The notes: generated by a model not told the origin, from the letters alone. Counted from the stretch's first letter, positions 39,301 to 47,130 are shown. The stretch: 64,000 bases of DNA from Trissonchulus latispiculum (GCA_030248195.1 JASAND010018147.1:1-64000), one strand, 5' to 3'. Numbers and translations: made by a program.

Positions 39301-42300
39301 GTATTCCCCCAAGCGAGCCGGCACTGGCAGTTGTGGATGATGGATTTTCTGCTGCATCTGCTGCAGAAAATGCCACTATTGGGACTGCCGGTGGCTATTC
39401 TCCGTCTTATATGGAGGTGCATATTGTGAAGAGATAGCATTATCATTATTATCTATGATAGCTAGTCTGAATATTATTTTGCAATTAGAAAAAATTTCAT
39501 GACAAGTTTGTCAAAATTGTACTCATACAATTAATGTTCTCAGCAAATTTAATTGTGTATCTCCCGAAAAAGTTTATTTTTAATTACGTAGCATGATAGT
39601 TTTGTGTTTTGCTTCCTTATTGTTGTTTCTACTTATCGGATTTGGTTTTATAGGATGATTATCATAGTCCCCTGTCTCCAGCTTCTTCCGCTGAACGTCT
39701 CCGCGATGCTGAAATTCTAACATCACCTGTTCCTCCAGCTGCCTCACCGTCAGCTTCGCCTTTGATTAGAAAGTCAGTCATTTACTCTCTATTTTTCTGT
39801 AACGAAATATTATGAATGTGCTAACGCTGTTCCCAAATCTTTGTGTTGTCTAGACCCTTAAGGTCTCACTTCCCTTACATTCAGTCCACTTTGGAAAGCT
39901 ATAACTTACTCAATATTGGGAGCTATGAATTGAGCCACATACCAAAATGGAGCTCTACATTTTCTGCGTCGTTTGGTGTCATTGAAACGTGTCCACCTGG
40001 TTTGTATTGGTCGCAATTTTACCAAAGATAGCCGCAATTCTTGACCAAATTTTTTTCTGGAAAATTTTTAAGCAGCAAGAAAATGGTCGTTTCCAATGTG
40101 TTTCTGAGATAATTTGCCAGGGACGGTTTTTTGATTTTGTCAAAATATCGTTTCAGTATACAGCAATTGAGCATTCTCTGAAACTTTGGCATTTTAGCCA
40201 ACTTTGAAAAATCATTGTTCTTGATTGGAGGCTGATAAAGAGTAAAATAAAAAATCGCCACGGGAAAATTGTCCAAACATACTGTGTGCAAAATATCTTT
40301 TAGATCCACCCATTGGTTGTGGAGCAATCTTCGGTCAAAAAATTTTGGCCGCAATTTGACAAAATCAGTTATTCGACCAGAAGTTTAGACTCATTCAGTG
40401 TACAGGGCTCTAGTTAACCTAATTTGTGCCTCTTTTGAAGCTCTTTAATTTGAGTATAAACTTGTCTAAGCTTGTAGTGTATATGGCTCCAATTCGACAA
40501 AAACTGTTTTCAGCAGGATCGCGTCAAAAATAACCAATTTTCGAGCAAAAAGTTTTCAAAAATTCACTGCTCAAAAACGATACGAGCTAGAGACTTATGT
40601 CTAAAAGCAAAGTTGTAGAGCAGATAATAAGCTTTTTAATGGTTGTAGTCGCTGGGCATAATTTCTATATATAGTTCTAGAACTTCAATTTTTTGTTTCT
40701 CACTGTACACGAATGCTGTTTTTACAGGACGTTTAATACTATCATTCTCGATGTTGTTTCTGAAAATTTGAATGAAATCGGGCAATAATTGCACTTTCTG
40801 CAACCATAGCTGCACTTAAGGGGAGCACGACCTTAAGGCGCTCTTTTTGTCCAAAATTCTGATCATTTTCTCTTTTGTTTTAGGCGGTCTTCTGGTGGGA
40901 GCATTGGAAAGGTTGTGCTGAAAACTCCCGTGAAGGTTGAGGTCATTTCCCCGACAGATGATGACCAAAGTGTATCCTCTCTTACCAGTGGCTCTGTCAT
41001 AGACAGCACCACTAGCAGCAGTGCTAAAAGCGTTGGTAAGCTTAACAAAATTTCTGCACAAATAGCCTAATAAAAATTAAGCGTCCTAAATTAGTAATTT
41101 TAAAAATACCTAAATTAATGAACATTAATAAAACACCATTAGAGCACATTTCAAGGATTTGTGATAATGTGGCGTTTATAAAATTGTCAAAATTGCATTC
41201 AGTCTATAGTTTCCGTTTCCGTCGTCTGTAAATTAAGTATGAGGAAAGTTGAGCTGAGAGTAAGAAAGTATTTACCGATTACTTCCAAATAACTGACTTT
41301 CATTTGTCCAATAGTTAGATAAAATACTGCCTTGTGGTTGTCTGTTTCTCAAATATAATTGATAATCTGTAATTAGCAGTCATTTGTGTAACGGAAAATA
41401 TATAACTTTCTGATTATTGATTAAAGTTTGGTGCAGGAGAGCGCTGATCTTTCTAGATTAGTAGTTCAGAAGCTTGAAAAATAGATGTGATTAAATATTT
41501 TTAGATTGATTTTGGAGGTTAGTTAATGGCAACCTACTAATTTTAGGGACCACGTCAAGTCTTTCTATGCACACGGCTGATACCAGAATTTCTGCCGAGG
41601 AAGTAAATCGATCTCGACCCTCGCCCCCTCCGGATATCAGTATCGTTGTTCGTCGTCCTACCAGTTCTCCCAGCAGTGACAGTCCCTCTAGAGAGATGAC
41701 GCCCCCTGAAGAGGTAAAGAAAATAAGTTTTGAAGTTTTTATGTTAATTTTTCTTAGATATTTTAGGCATTTGCTGATTTACTTAAACTTTTTATGGTGA
41801 TTGGGTTGGCTTCATACCAAATGCTTTGACCCTTAAATCCTTTAATACAAACCATCTGTTTTCCTTATTCTGTTATTCACCTATCTGCTTTGTCTTTGCT
41901 TTTACTACTACTTTCTTCCATGAATTATTTACCTCAGGCTATACATAACGCAGGCTAACATTTCTGCAATTTTCCTATTCAATAATTAAGGAAAACTTTA
42001 AATGGGGTTGGGATTGTGGCTGTGTGTTTTTAATTTTATAAAACGTTTAACGCACTCTTGGTTTAACTGAAATGGTAACAGTAAATGGTACCATTGTGTT
42101 CTTCCAAAAGAATGGTAATTTCCAAGATCCCAGTCCCTTACGTTTTACATTTGTCAACTTTTGTTGGGATCTGTCCACGCATAGGTTTAGATTAATTGTG
42201 AAACTGAAATGTTAGATATGGCAGAAACCTCTAAACGTATAACTTTGTAGTCTGCCATAACTGGGGAAGGTGATGTGGCGGCGGATGTGACGCTGGATTT

Positions 42301-45300
42301 GTTGGCCGGCGCCGAGGCTACCCTTTCCTTCACCACCTCTGGTGCCAACAGTCTGGACGAATACGGAGACGAAGTTTATGAAACTTGTATTGCTGAAGAG
42401 GTACTGTACCACACTATCACCTATCACTTACTAAGCTATCCTGTTACTAAAAGTTTAGCTGTTGGAGCTTAACCTAGTTAGTCGTTTGCCTAAAAGCTTG
42501 GTACTAACTCACCTGGCACATGGGATTGCTCGCAATGCTGGCTTAAAATCTTTTTGTGGAAATTGAAGCTAAATACGTACGTGCAAGTTTCATTTTTACA
42601 GTTACACGAACTGGTGTATCCGGATCTTCGTTCTCCGCTGCGTTGCCAGGGTCACCCGTTCTGGTTTGTAGTGCTGTTCCTTGTTTCGCACGCTACAGTT
42701 AAAAGTTGCTGACTATCTGTGATTCTCCAGTCAAATTCTTGTCTAAACTGTACTGCACAGACGCACTTTTCGTCGTGCCCTGTGGCTGTAGTGGCTGTTA
42801 ACGTTTACGCGTCTGTTTAGACGTTGTGTCATACTTTAGCCTAGTCAGTCACTACGTTTTGTCTGTCAGTTTTTGTTGGTCCATTAAAATTGGCGGTGTA
42901 TAATTTTTTGAAACCCACTCCCTTATCATTTATAAATGTATGAGATCAGCAAACTATCAAACGATTTGACTTGCATCAAAATAATCTACTAAAGTTTAGA
43001 ATTTATACCAGCGATAGCAATCCTCCCTCCCTCTAAGTTGTGAGCTGGTTCACGTTTAGCGCTGTTCTTTAATTTTTACTGCGTACACCCTATGGGAAAC
43101 TCGTGCTCTTCGCGTACTTCTGCTTAGCACTCGGAGCTTCCCACAAGTAGGATTGTGCCACTAAGAAATTTCTCGGCCCGAGCCCGGCCTGAAGCCCGAG
43201 GCCCGACTCAAGGCCCGAGCGGCCAGAACCGATTTACGGCCCGAGCAGCCCGACCAGCCCGACTTGCTTCAGAACATGGAAAAAGTACTCACCTTATTGG
43301 TTAATTATTGAAATAAGTTGAAGCTCTAAGTCGTGATAGCTTTGATGTGTTGCTATGTAGTGCCAAAAATATTTCTGCTCCGGAAACGACCCTGATACGG
43401 CTGGCTTATTTTTAGGCCAAAATTTATGGGGGATATAGGGGGCTCAAGGTCGCCCCATCGATGGGAGGGCTCATCAAAAGTGGGGGGCATATTTTTGGAA
43501 AGTATTTGCAAATTTTTACGTTTTTTGTGTACAAATTGCCAAAAATCACTAAAAAATGACTAATTTTAGGTGTTTTACGCTAAAATAGCGAAAATTTTGT
43601 TAAAATTCCGGTGAAGCCAGAAAAATTTTTGAAAATTTAGGGTAAAAATGGTGAAATCTCTCAATGTTTTGGGTTATGGGGGGAGGTCAAAATTTATGGG
43701 GGAAACCTCGAATGGGGTGGGGGGTGCCGAGTGGGAGCCTCCCCAGTAAAAATAAGCGAGATACGGTGAGCTGATAGAATGGTCCGAACGGCCCGAGCAG
43801 CCCGAACGGCCCGACTCGGTTCGGGCCTGTGGTCCTTCTCGGTTCGGGTCGCAAGAATTATTTCTTTGGCCTGGCCGGCCCGAGCCCGAAGTCTGATTCA
43901 CGGCCCGAGCATAACCCTACCCACAAGGCGTGCGTATAAATCAGTTAACACGTTTCCTGCGCATGACATAATATGTCATATGAAAAAGAGCGCTAGGTGC
44001 GCATGACATATATATGTCAAATTTTGGAAATTTTTCAAAAAATCCTGGAAAGTTAACGGTTGAAGCCGTGCATTTCATACTCGGATATAGTAAATAGATA
44101 CACTTGAAGTTTATTTCACAGAAAGCTGTGTCATATATCTATGACACAAGCGGAGCACAGTCTGCTTCAATATATGCTAAATTGTGTGATAGTCGGGTAT
44201 AAACTAACTTATAAATTCCTAAATATAAATATGATAGATGGTGATCACGTACATGTAGTTGGTTTATTAATCGGACCTCAATTGCATATTGTGGCATAGT
44301 GCGCGCAGGACGAAAGTTTTCAATTTTGCCTTGCGCAGGAAACGTGTTAATGCACGCACGCTAAAGTGTGCTACAAAATATGCTGTCACATATTGGATAG
44401 GATAATTTTTATTGACCTCTTTTGTTGCTGTTCTATTCTTTCCATTAACCCTCTAACTTTTTTAGCCAGAGCTTGATGAGGAGGAGGAGGGTGTGCTGCT
44501 AACAGCAAGGTGATGTAACTGCATGAAGTTTGACTGACTACACAGACTGACGTTACACTATTATGCTTTGCCTAATGTTTTCCATTGCTTTAAATATTTA
44601 ACTGAAAGCCAGACTAATAACGCTGTGCTGTATTTTGTTTGAACAGAACAGATTTTTGTTAGTGCTGCATTGCATGTAGTGAATGCATTTGCAACTTTTT
44701 CCTGTTACTGTGAAACGTTGTATCATTGTTTGTTACTTGCAACACTGCAAAGTGCTAATCGTCTACACAGCGTGCTTGGATTTTGGAGTGGAGCAGATTT
44801 ATTTTTGTGTTTAAACTAAACGACTTTTTACGGTCCAAGCCCCTTTCTCGTTATACCAAGGAGCCCTGGAGAAATTGACACATATTAACTTCTATCTGAT
44901 TGGTGCTCTTTGTGAATCTCTCCCACTCTTACGAGGAGGCTCTTCCCGAGCCATGCAAAAACTGCACACAGGGTTATAGGTGGTCTCTAGCCATGTCAAC
45001 ACAGGGTCAGAACAAGATCGGCTGGTGATGGGCTGGTTTCCGTTCTTTTGCTGTAAATATTTGACTCGCTTTTCTTCTGACCCTTTCGGTGCTCGGAGGG
45101 CTTCGCTTTCTTTATCGTTTTGATTCAGCATTTCTGTTTATAGTTCCCCAATGCTGAGCAAACATTTTCGTTGGCCCAGATGTCTGTCTGTGCTCTTGAA
45201 CTAATTTTGATACCCAATTTTCACCCGTACCCTCTCGAAAAACAAGTCCACCGATTTGGATTTTACTAATCCACAGAGGGCAGCGTTTGAATGTGTGCCT

Positions 45301-46546
45301 TCATATGTGGCACATAATACGTATGTGTCATAGCCCCGAAGGTGGCATTCCACATAGAAGGTGTTGCTTTGCTGGCTGGTGGAGCTTTGGCCGGAGGTGA
45401 GAAGGGTTGAATTGGTTGTTTTTTGTGGAGATGGGCCCTGTTCGTAAGAGCTTCTGAGAGCTGCGCTATTGTATTCCCATCGAATAGGAACACCTGCAAA
45501 GTGAATTTAAACGACTACACATTATAAAGTTTTATTCTGGCATCTACCCTTGAGACTGGATGTAATCCATACTGGAACTTCTGTATAGGTAACCGACCCT
45601 TGGACTTGGAGAATATCTGCATCCGTGGTTACATAGCCGTAGAGTTAGGAGTGTCCCCCTACCAAGAGTACATAATAGATAAGAGTAAGAAACTCTTACG
45701 CTAGCTTGTACAAATTATGTAAGGTATGCTCGGTTCATTAACTCGGGACCCCCCCCCCGAAACTTCAGGAGGGTCCCACTTTGCACTAACTGCACGCTTT
45801 CATATAAGCGTGTGTTTGCTCGCTGATTGGCCCGTTAGCCTTAAGGCTTATTGTAGGCAATTTATTAGTTATTTAATTAATTAATTATAACTTTAATCAG
45901 GTTAATGCAATTAAAAAACTAATTTGACAACTTTGTAGCATTTTTTCTGCTCTTTCCAATGATATAAAAACTGTTGCATAATACAAAAATTCGAAGGAAT
46001 GTAACGTGCAACAATTTTTACATCATTGAAAAGAGCAGAAAAAATGCTACAAAGTTGTCGAATTAGTTTTTTAATTGCATTAACCTGATTAAAGTTATAA
46101 TTAATTAATTAAAATAACTAATAAATTGCCTACAATAAGCCTTAAGGCTAACGGGCCAATCAGCGAGCAGACACACGCTTATATGAAAGCGTGTAGTTAG
46201 TGCAAAGTGGAAACCCCCCCCCCGAAGTTTCGGGGGGGGGGGTCCCGAGTTAGTGAACCGAGCATACCTTACATAATTTGTGCATGCTAGCGTAAGAGTT
46301 TCTTACTCTTATCTATTATGTACTCTTGCCCCTACTCCTCGACATGACTCCTTCTGTGGAGAGGGCCTTTACGCTCTCCACTTGGTGTGTGAAACTTCTG
46401 TCTATCATCTAAGAAAAAGACCATTTTCTTAAAGAAAATGATCCGCTCATAGCTGGGTGCTGATGCTTGGCTCCTGGCACGGCTGAGCAGCTCTCTTAAT
46501 CTATACCTCTAATTTTTATATTGTTTTCAGGGAAGAGCTCAATTGA
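9051..46546 (+). CDS. PCM1: PCM1-like pericentriolar material 1 protein, complete gene model (36 coding exons)
   Basis: PCM1 is the scaffold of centriolar satellites; it is a large coiled-coil and disordered protein that moves cargo to the centrosome. My model has 6,435 coding bases (2,144 residues), close to the 2,024 of human PCM1, and all 36 exons join in phase with GT-AG borders. The best family matches are YSEVATLISQNENRPEFLLE (34232-34408), LSSILDDTLDKF plus ENCGEELLTDVSEVVGNELA (36251-38613), and coiled coils at 15783-21487 and 26805-29462. The stop TGA is at 46544. Exons average under 200 bases; introns host most of the transposons. The 5' three exons are the least certain: the alternative start is ATG 15241 (2,096 residues). 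Exon lists are in the block entries below. Confidence 0.9.
9131..11149. mobile_element. hAT-like non-autonomous element with CAGGCCTGTTGCG ends, PCM1 intron 1
   Basis: The termini CAGGCCTGTTGCG and CGCAACAGCCCTG are inverted repeats, flanked by the direct repeat TGCTTA (9125-9130 and 11150-11155). Both ends carry runs of TTCCTATTT(TT) in the same orientation, which is unusual because terminal repeats of DNA transposons normally mirror each other. No transposase frame is visible. CA(G)GG-type ends suggest hAT, but a 6-bp rather than 8-bp duplication is a mismatch. Confidence 0.65.
11237..12479. mobile_element. TTAA-flanked MITE with G-run ends, PCM1 intron 1
   Basis: Flanking TTAA at 11233-11236 and 12480-12483, and inverted G-run/C-run ends (GGGGGGGGGGTCGCC against the complement of GGTGGCGAATTT), give a piggyBac-like TTAA signature. 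The right 260 bases are about 65% similar, in reverse orientation, to 16440-16660. Confidence 0.6.
12484..13426. other. Rest of PCM1 intron 1
   Basis: AT-rich sequence with a short C-run at about 13132. No complete element or exon recognised. A CTAAC branch-point motif lies just before the exon 2 acceptor. Confidence 0.5.
13462..14805. other. PCM1 intron 2
   Basis: AT-rich with a short (TA)n tract near 14150. No repeat family or exon recognised beyond the flanking tentative exons. Confidence 0.5.
15783..21487 (+). CDS. PCM1: PCM1 exons 5-11 (N-terminal coiled coils)
   Basis: Exons: 15783-15884, 19508-19600, 19993-20088, 20310-20609, 20825-20932, 21145-21226, 21390-21487. They encode residues about 77-369. 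Exon 5 (IQERLTRVRAFKQHVVELL) and exon 6 (VEKLRTTLKGFEEQEAQYQ) correspond to the family segment with RLVQIRDYI and HLKEQEKSY. Exon 8 is a Ser/Thr/Ala-rich linker. Exons 9-11 carry helices DEMYRLKMQQQE, LLKMKEQL and EEWEYADLLSKKAQLELMKR. All junctions are phase 0 except the exon 10/11 junction (phase 1). Exon 10 has two usable donors, 21214 and 21226, that differ by an in-frame GVSQ. Confidence 0.9.
15950..16367. mobile_element. G/C-run bordered MITE with CCGGC-GCCGG core hairpin, PCM1 intron 5
   Basis: Inverted ends AGCTGGGTTTA and TAAACCCAGCT, with GGGG/CCCC runs inside each end. The middle holds a palindrome (TTCCGGC-ATC-GCCGGAA at about 16156-16172) flanked by A/T tracts. A reverse-oriented relative lies at 29001-29323, sharing the stretches AAGTGGGGGGAATAAAATGG and GCTTAAAAGTGCTCAA on the complementary strand. 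Confidence 0.65.
16440..16870. repeat. Diverged fragment related to the TTAA-flanked MITE at 11237-12479
   Basis: The segment ACCATCACCGATTTTTCTTA and the stretch around TTGCGTTTGTTGCAAAGCTC match the reverse complement of 12240-12500 at roughly 65% by eye. The right end ends in CTCCCCCTTAA, like the TTAA elements. The left boundary is not clear. Confidence 0.45.
16894..16927. repeat. Perfect 15-bp hairpin with GAGA loop
   Basis: ATTATAGGGGAGCGC, loop GAGA, then the exact complement GCGCTCCCCTATAAT. It follows a (TA)n tract in PCM1 intron 5. It may be a collapsed pair of MITE ends; nothing shows that it is transcribed on its own. Confidence 0.6.
16928..17690. other. GC-richer intron stretch with GGCCGGCC words and a 187-codon antisense ORF
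   Basis: The interval contains GGCCGGCC and GGCCAAAA words and a minus-strand open frame at 17064-17627 with no recognisable domain. Two other frames are also open over parts of it, so the openness probably reflects base composition. I do not call it a gene. Confidence 0.4.
17690..18160. repeat. Three-copy 153-bp tandem repeat, PCM1 intron 5
   Basis: The motif GCAGTAGAGTGCTGCTGAAG (GCAGTACAGTG in the first unit) recurs at 17841, 17994 and 18147, exactly 153 bases apart. Units one and two share ACTAGCTACAGGTAAGTTGC; the third is cut off after its first bases, and the first is diverged at its left end. Confidence 0.75.
18378..19443. mobile_element. Long-TIR element (about 190-bp inverted ends), PCM1 intron 5
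   Basis: ACAAGAATAAAAATGCTCCG at 18378 is mirrored at 19443, and the inverted similarity continues for about 190 bases on each side (for example GGGTGACATTAGGTTGTAAA). Each end contains a small hairpin, ATGCTCC-GGT-GGAGCAT. A second foldback (18673-19044) is inserted inside it. Confidence 0.8.
18673..19044. repeat. CGAGT-word foldback MITE nested in the long-TIR element
   Basis: Ends GGGGCCAGTTTCATAAAA and its inverted copy. Next to each end are repeated CGAGT/ACTCG words (GTCGAGTCCGCGAGTCGTCG and CTACTCGACTCGACGACTCG). Same terminal motif as the element at 3004-4651, different spacing. Confidence 0.8.
22205..22911 (-). mobile_element. 5'-truncated LINE insertion with RNase H domain and 14-bp target duplication
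   Basis: The insert is bounded by an exact 14-base direct repeat, ACTTTGTTTACTTT, at 22191-22204 and 22912-22925. On the minus strand it ends in a (GAC)n tail (GACGACGACGACGAAAG) instead of poly(A). The 5' end is cut off inside the RNase H domain, as expected of incomplete target-primed reverse transcription. It is nested in the GATTAGT foldback. Confidence 0.85.
22244..22911 (-). pseudogene. LINE ORF2 C-terminal fragment: RNase HI plus zinc-knuckle-like tail
   Basis: The frame reads VQWVPGHAGLPGNEEADELA (the RNase H core with its catalytic histidine and aspartate), then an Arg/His-rich linker, then CTRCDSSLPDTVDHLLLHCP, a CCHC-like motif found at the C terminus of I/R1/Jockey-type LINEs. 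Open to a stop at 22244, so the fragment is intact from its truncation point. Confidence 0.85.
23453..26239. other. Rest of PCM1 intron 11
   Basis: AT-rich sequence with several short (AT)n tracts (24580-24600, 24980). A possible acceptor at 24410 is followed by an acidic frame, but it cannot be spliced in phase between exons 11 and 12. I see no RNA gene or full-length transposon. Confidence 0.5.
26240..26493. mobile_element. Short hAT-like MITE, PCM1 intron 11
   Basis: Ends CACTAGCGTAGCC and GGCTACGCGCCTG are inverted repeats. The flanks TAGGTAGG (26232-26239) and TAAGTAGG (26494-26501) form an 8-bp duplication with one mismatch. A C-run lies next to the right end and a GCGCCGCAGGCG palindrome in the middle; the complement of the latter occurs at about 9347. 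Confidence 0.7.
26805..29462 (+). CDS. PCM1: PCM1 exons 12-16 (middle coiled coils)
   Basis: Exons: 26805-27195, 27710-27779, 27956-28051, 28592-28849, 29338-29462. Exon 12 starts with a Pro-rich linker (YPPPPPYSESSG) and ends with a coil, ELQDKLRQIRENKLQMEQ. Exons 14-15 join into VEKEQQLSDARSRLSKLQ, then LLQQVQTAGG, matching the family coil with INRLMAAKQKLRQLQ. Exon 16 reads EVYQRKFMEQQQALDQL, then RARLEELKEQLMRLQQ, matching the family coil KFYEAKLQQQQ. The 5.3-kb intron before exon 12 holds nested foldbacks and a LINE fragment. A G-rich MITE ends about 14 bases before the exon 16 acceptor. Confidence 0.9.
29001..29323. mobile_element. G-run MITE abutting the PCM1 exon 16 acceptor
   Basis: Reverse-oriented relative of 15950-16367: AGCTGGGGTTTTTCTAGGCA, then G-runs, AGTGGGGGGAATAAAATGGG, ending near AAGCCCAAAAAAGG. 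Only GTTTGTTATTTAG separates it from exon 29338-29462. It supplied or replaced the intron's 3' sequence up to the polypyrimidine tract. Confidence 0.7.
29719..33867 (+). CDS. PCM1: PCM1 exons 17-22 (Ser/Arg/Gly-rich and Gln-rich disordered middle)
   Basis: Exons: 29719-29926, 30157-30251, 30866-31004, 31240-31604, 32120-32725, 32943-33867. Residues about 683-1461. Exons 17-20 are rich in Ser, Arg and Gly (phosphorylation-prone, disordered). Exon 20 ends in a coil with Gln runs (DHINSIKDIFQSLVLDQQQQ). Exon 21 contains MACQQQLQLQQMEMRQLQQ, comparable with the family's LMQDQQTL coil, followed by a Pro-rich stretch and LYNLFAPNPYLSSPYYP, comparable with VNLFNIPGF of the vertebrate protein. Exon 22 is long and disordered. 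These exons are markedly GC-richer than their introns. Confidence 0.9.
31893..32064. repeat. AACTC/GAGTA-word foldback MITE, PCM1 intron 20
   Basis: CTAGGGCCTTTTCAAGAAAG is mirrored by CTTTCTTGAAAAGGCCCTA. The interior repeats GTAGAGTAGAGTAGAGTA on the left and TAACTCTACTCTACTC on the right. Confidence 0.8.
34232..38613 (+). CDS. PCM1: PCM1 exons 23-28 (conserved C-terminal domain)
   Basis: Exons: 34232-34408, 34580-34637, 34879-34983, 35096-35248, 36251-36612, 38481-38613. This is the best conserved part of the protein. Exon 23 reads EEFEAIREVIYSEVATLI, then NRPEFLLELFKELQLISSDY, a near match to the PCM1 C-terminal domain. Exon 25 is acidic (ADDDDEDDDNDFGDDEG). Exon 27 carries IVQEINDEVAPFVTARAH and LSSILDDTLDKF; exon 28 reads KLENCGEELLTDVSEVVGNE, then LAFYRLMRNLG. 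These match the family order exactly, which makes the gene identity secure. Confidence 0.95.
35290..36014. repeat. ACCCGGT-word element, PCM1 intron 26
   Basis: Repeats of GACCCGGTGACCCGGTT and GACCCGGTTGAGCCCT lie at both ends (35300-35385, 35925-36000), with an AT-rich centre. The outer ends (GTGATGGAACCGGGTC and the complement of GTGCATCAGAATATAACTGG) look like degenerate inverted repeats. Confidence 0.6.
36685..37020. mobile_element. G-run MITE with CCGGC-GCCGG core, PCM1 intron 27
   Basis: G-runs at both ends (CCGGGGGGGAGGGAAG; TTTCGGGGGAGAAGG) surround an A/T-rich centre with the palindrome CTCCGGCGAAGCCGGA at about 36864. Exact borders are unclear. Confidence 0.5.
37131..37202. repeat. 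Tandem 25-bp repeat, three units
   Basis: The unit AGGTTGGTCAAAAACAACTC plus AAAA recurs three times without interruption. It follows the G-run MITE in PCM1 intron 27. Confidence 0.85.
37203..38480. other. Rest of PCM1 intron 27
   Basis: AT-rich, with no exon or repeat family that I can define. A short GC-richer stretch near 38240-38330 has no open frame of note. Confidence 0.45.
38822..46546 (+). CDS. PCM1: PCM1 exons 29-36 (acidic C-terminal tail)
   Basis: Exons: 38822-38976, 39158-39416, 39654-39772, 40884-41035, 41547-41713, 42251-42400, 44466-44509, 46531-46546. Residues about 1792-2144. The segment is acidic and Ser/Pro-rich with no clear domain: EDLREDTTTADEDDNEEDS in exon 30, RPSPPPDISIVVRRPTSSP in exon 33, PELDEEEEGVLLTA in exon 35. 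The last exon adds only four codons (REELN with the split Arg) and the stop, then the 3' UTR. The 2-kb intron before it carries a minus-strand coding-like segment and a perfect foldback. Exon 29 has an alternative GG/GT donor reading, resolved by phase. Confidence 0.85.
39862..40832. mobile_element. TTAA-flanked MITE filling most of PCM1 intron 31
   Basis: TTAA at 39858-39861 and 40833-40836 flanks the ends GGTCTCACTTCCCTTA and the complement of GGTCGTGCTCCCCTTA, which differ by a few bases. Interior AT-rich without a transposase. A piggyBac-like origin is inference from the TTAA target. Confidence 0.55.
41036..42250. other. PCM1 introns 32 and 33
   Basis: Apart from exon 41547-41713, the interval is unremarkable AT-rich intron sequence. 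Confidence 0.5.
42602..42712 (+). other. Possible alternative terminal exon of PCM1
   Basis: After an acceptor CATTTTTACAG there is an in-phase frame continuing exon 34: LHELVYPDLRSPLRC, then FWFVVLFLVSHATVKSC and a TGA at 42710. Splicing to it would replace the acidic tail by a hydrophobic one. The constitutive model skips it and joins 42400 to 44466. GC content is exon-like at the start. Supported by frame and acceptor only. Confidence 0.25.
43148..43919. mobile_element. hAT-type element made of GGCCCGA words, PCM1 intron 34
   Basis: Ends TAGGATTGTGCC and the complement of TAGGGTTATGC lie within a perfect 8-bp duplication CCCACAAG (43140-43147 and 43920-43927). Next to both ends the DNA consists of GGCCCGA/TCGGGCC words (GAGCCCGGCCTGAAGCCCG, GGCCCGAGCAGCCCGAAC). 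A G-run MITE (43401-43759) is inserted in the middle. Homologous ends occur at 58721-59282. Confidence 0.85.
43401..43759. mobile_element. G-run MITE nested in the GGCCCGA element
   Basis: A 7-bp duplication GATACGG flanks it (43394-43400 and 43760-43766). Ends contain GGCTTATTTTTAGG and the inverted AGTAAAAATAAGC. Internally there are G-runs and a decayed core (ATTCCGGTGAAGCCAGAA) that is intact in related copies. Confidence 0.75.
43949..44346. mobile_element. TTAA-flanked MITE, PCM1 intron 34
   Basis: TTAA at 43945-43948 and 44347-44350 flanks inverted ends CACGTTTCCTGCGC and GCGCAGGAAACGTG. The inside repeats small palindromes (ATGACATATATATGTCA, TGTGTCATATATCTATGACA). Perfect 14-bp termini suggest a young copy. 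Confidence 0.8.
44892..45616 (-). pseudogene. Unidentified coding-like segment nested antisense in the last PCM1 intron
   Basis: Two minus-strand exons join in phase: 45616-45548 (acceptor GATGCAG, donor AAGG/GTAGAT), reading ILQVQGSVTYTEVPVWITSS, and 45493-45267 (acceptor TTTGCAG, donor GTAAAA), reading VPIRWEYNSAALRSSYEQG and FYVECHLRGYDTYVLCATYE. The intron is 54 bases. Downstream (45180-44892) frames remain coding-like but shift, including a 79-codon ORF with VCSFCMAREEPP. I do not recognise the family; the cysteines suggest an extracellular or viral/transposon-type protein, which is a guess. Frame shifts and the abutting foldback suggest a decayed gene. Confidence 0.4.
45663..46328. mobile_element. 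Near-perfect foldback element with 7-bp duplication, last PCM1 intron
   Basis: CAAGAGTACATAATAGATAA at the left is mirrored at the right, and the arms stay complementary for about 320 bases on each side, including the poly-C/poly-G tracts next to CGGTTCATTAACTCGG. The target duplication is CCCCTAC (45656-45662 and 46329-46335). The inner part contains the complementary stretch AATTAGTTTTTTAATTGCAT. Confidence 0.85.
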
Positions 46547-47124
46547 GATGAAGCCGCTATGGAAACTTTCCCGATGCTGTGATAGAAAAGGAGTAATTAT
46601 ATTGAACTTTCATTATACTTTATTAATTATATTTGTGGAAATGTTTTACTTACAAGACAACTGTGCTGTTTTGTACACTTTGTTGTTATTTGTATTGGTT
46701 GTATATGTGATCAAGAGTAATGTATTTAATGTATTGAATTGCAGTTATACTAACTGTAAGTTAAAACGGATGCTACTTGTTTTGTGGACTTGTGTCATAT
46801 TCATGTCATGTATATCTACACACTACACATTACTTTTAATTTGTTTCTTGTTAATGTATTTTGCTGGAACACAATATTACATGTACTGTTTATAATTTTA
46901 TTGTTTGGACTACTGAGGTTTTAACCCAAACGTTGGTTAAAACAACGAATTTTACTGCCTCCAAGTGAAAAGGTCCAGTTTTTATTAATATATTGGTGCT
47001 GGCTTTCCTTAAATAACTGCTTATTTCATACATTGGGACAGTTTTTGGTTATTTGCATATCGTGATGACAATTTCTACGAATGATTTGCACATTTATCAC
47101 TGAACTTATTTGTGATATGTTACC

Positions 47125-47130
47125 ATTAAA
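47125..47130 (+). promoter_or_regulatory. Candidate PCM1 polyadenylation signal ATTAAA
   Basis: ATTAAA 579 bases after the PCM1 stop codon is the first plausible hexamer I see on this strand. It would make the 3' UTR about 600 bases, AT-rich and without a conserved frame. Confidence 0.4.

Noticed and set aside
46521..46895. 124-codon hydrophobic ORF after the PCM1 stop
   Set aside because: It lies in the AT-rich 3' UTR; hydrophobicity follows from T-rich codons and the start overlaps the last splice acceptor.
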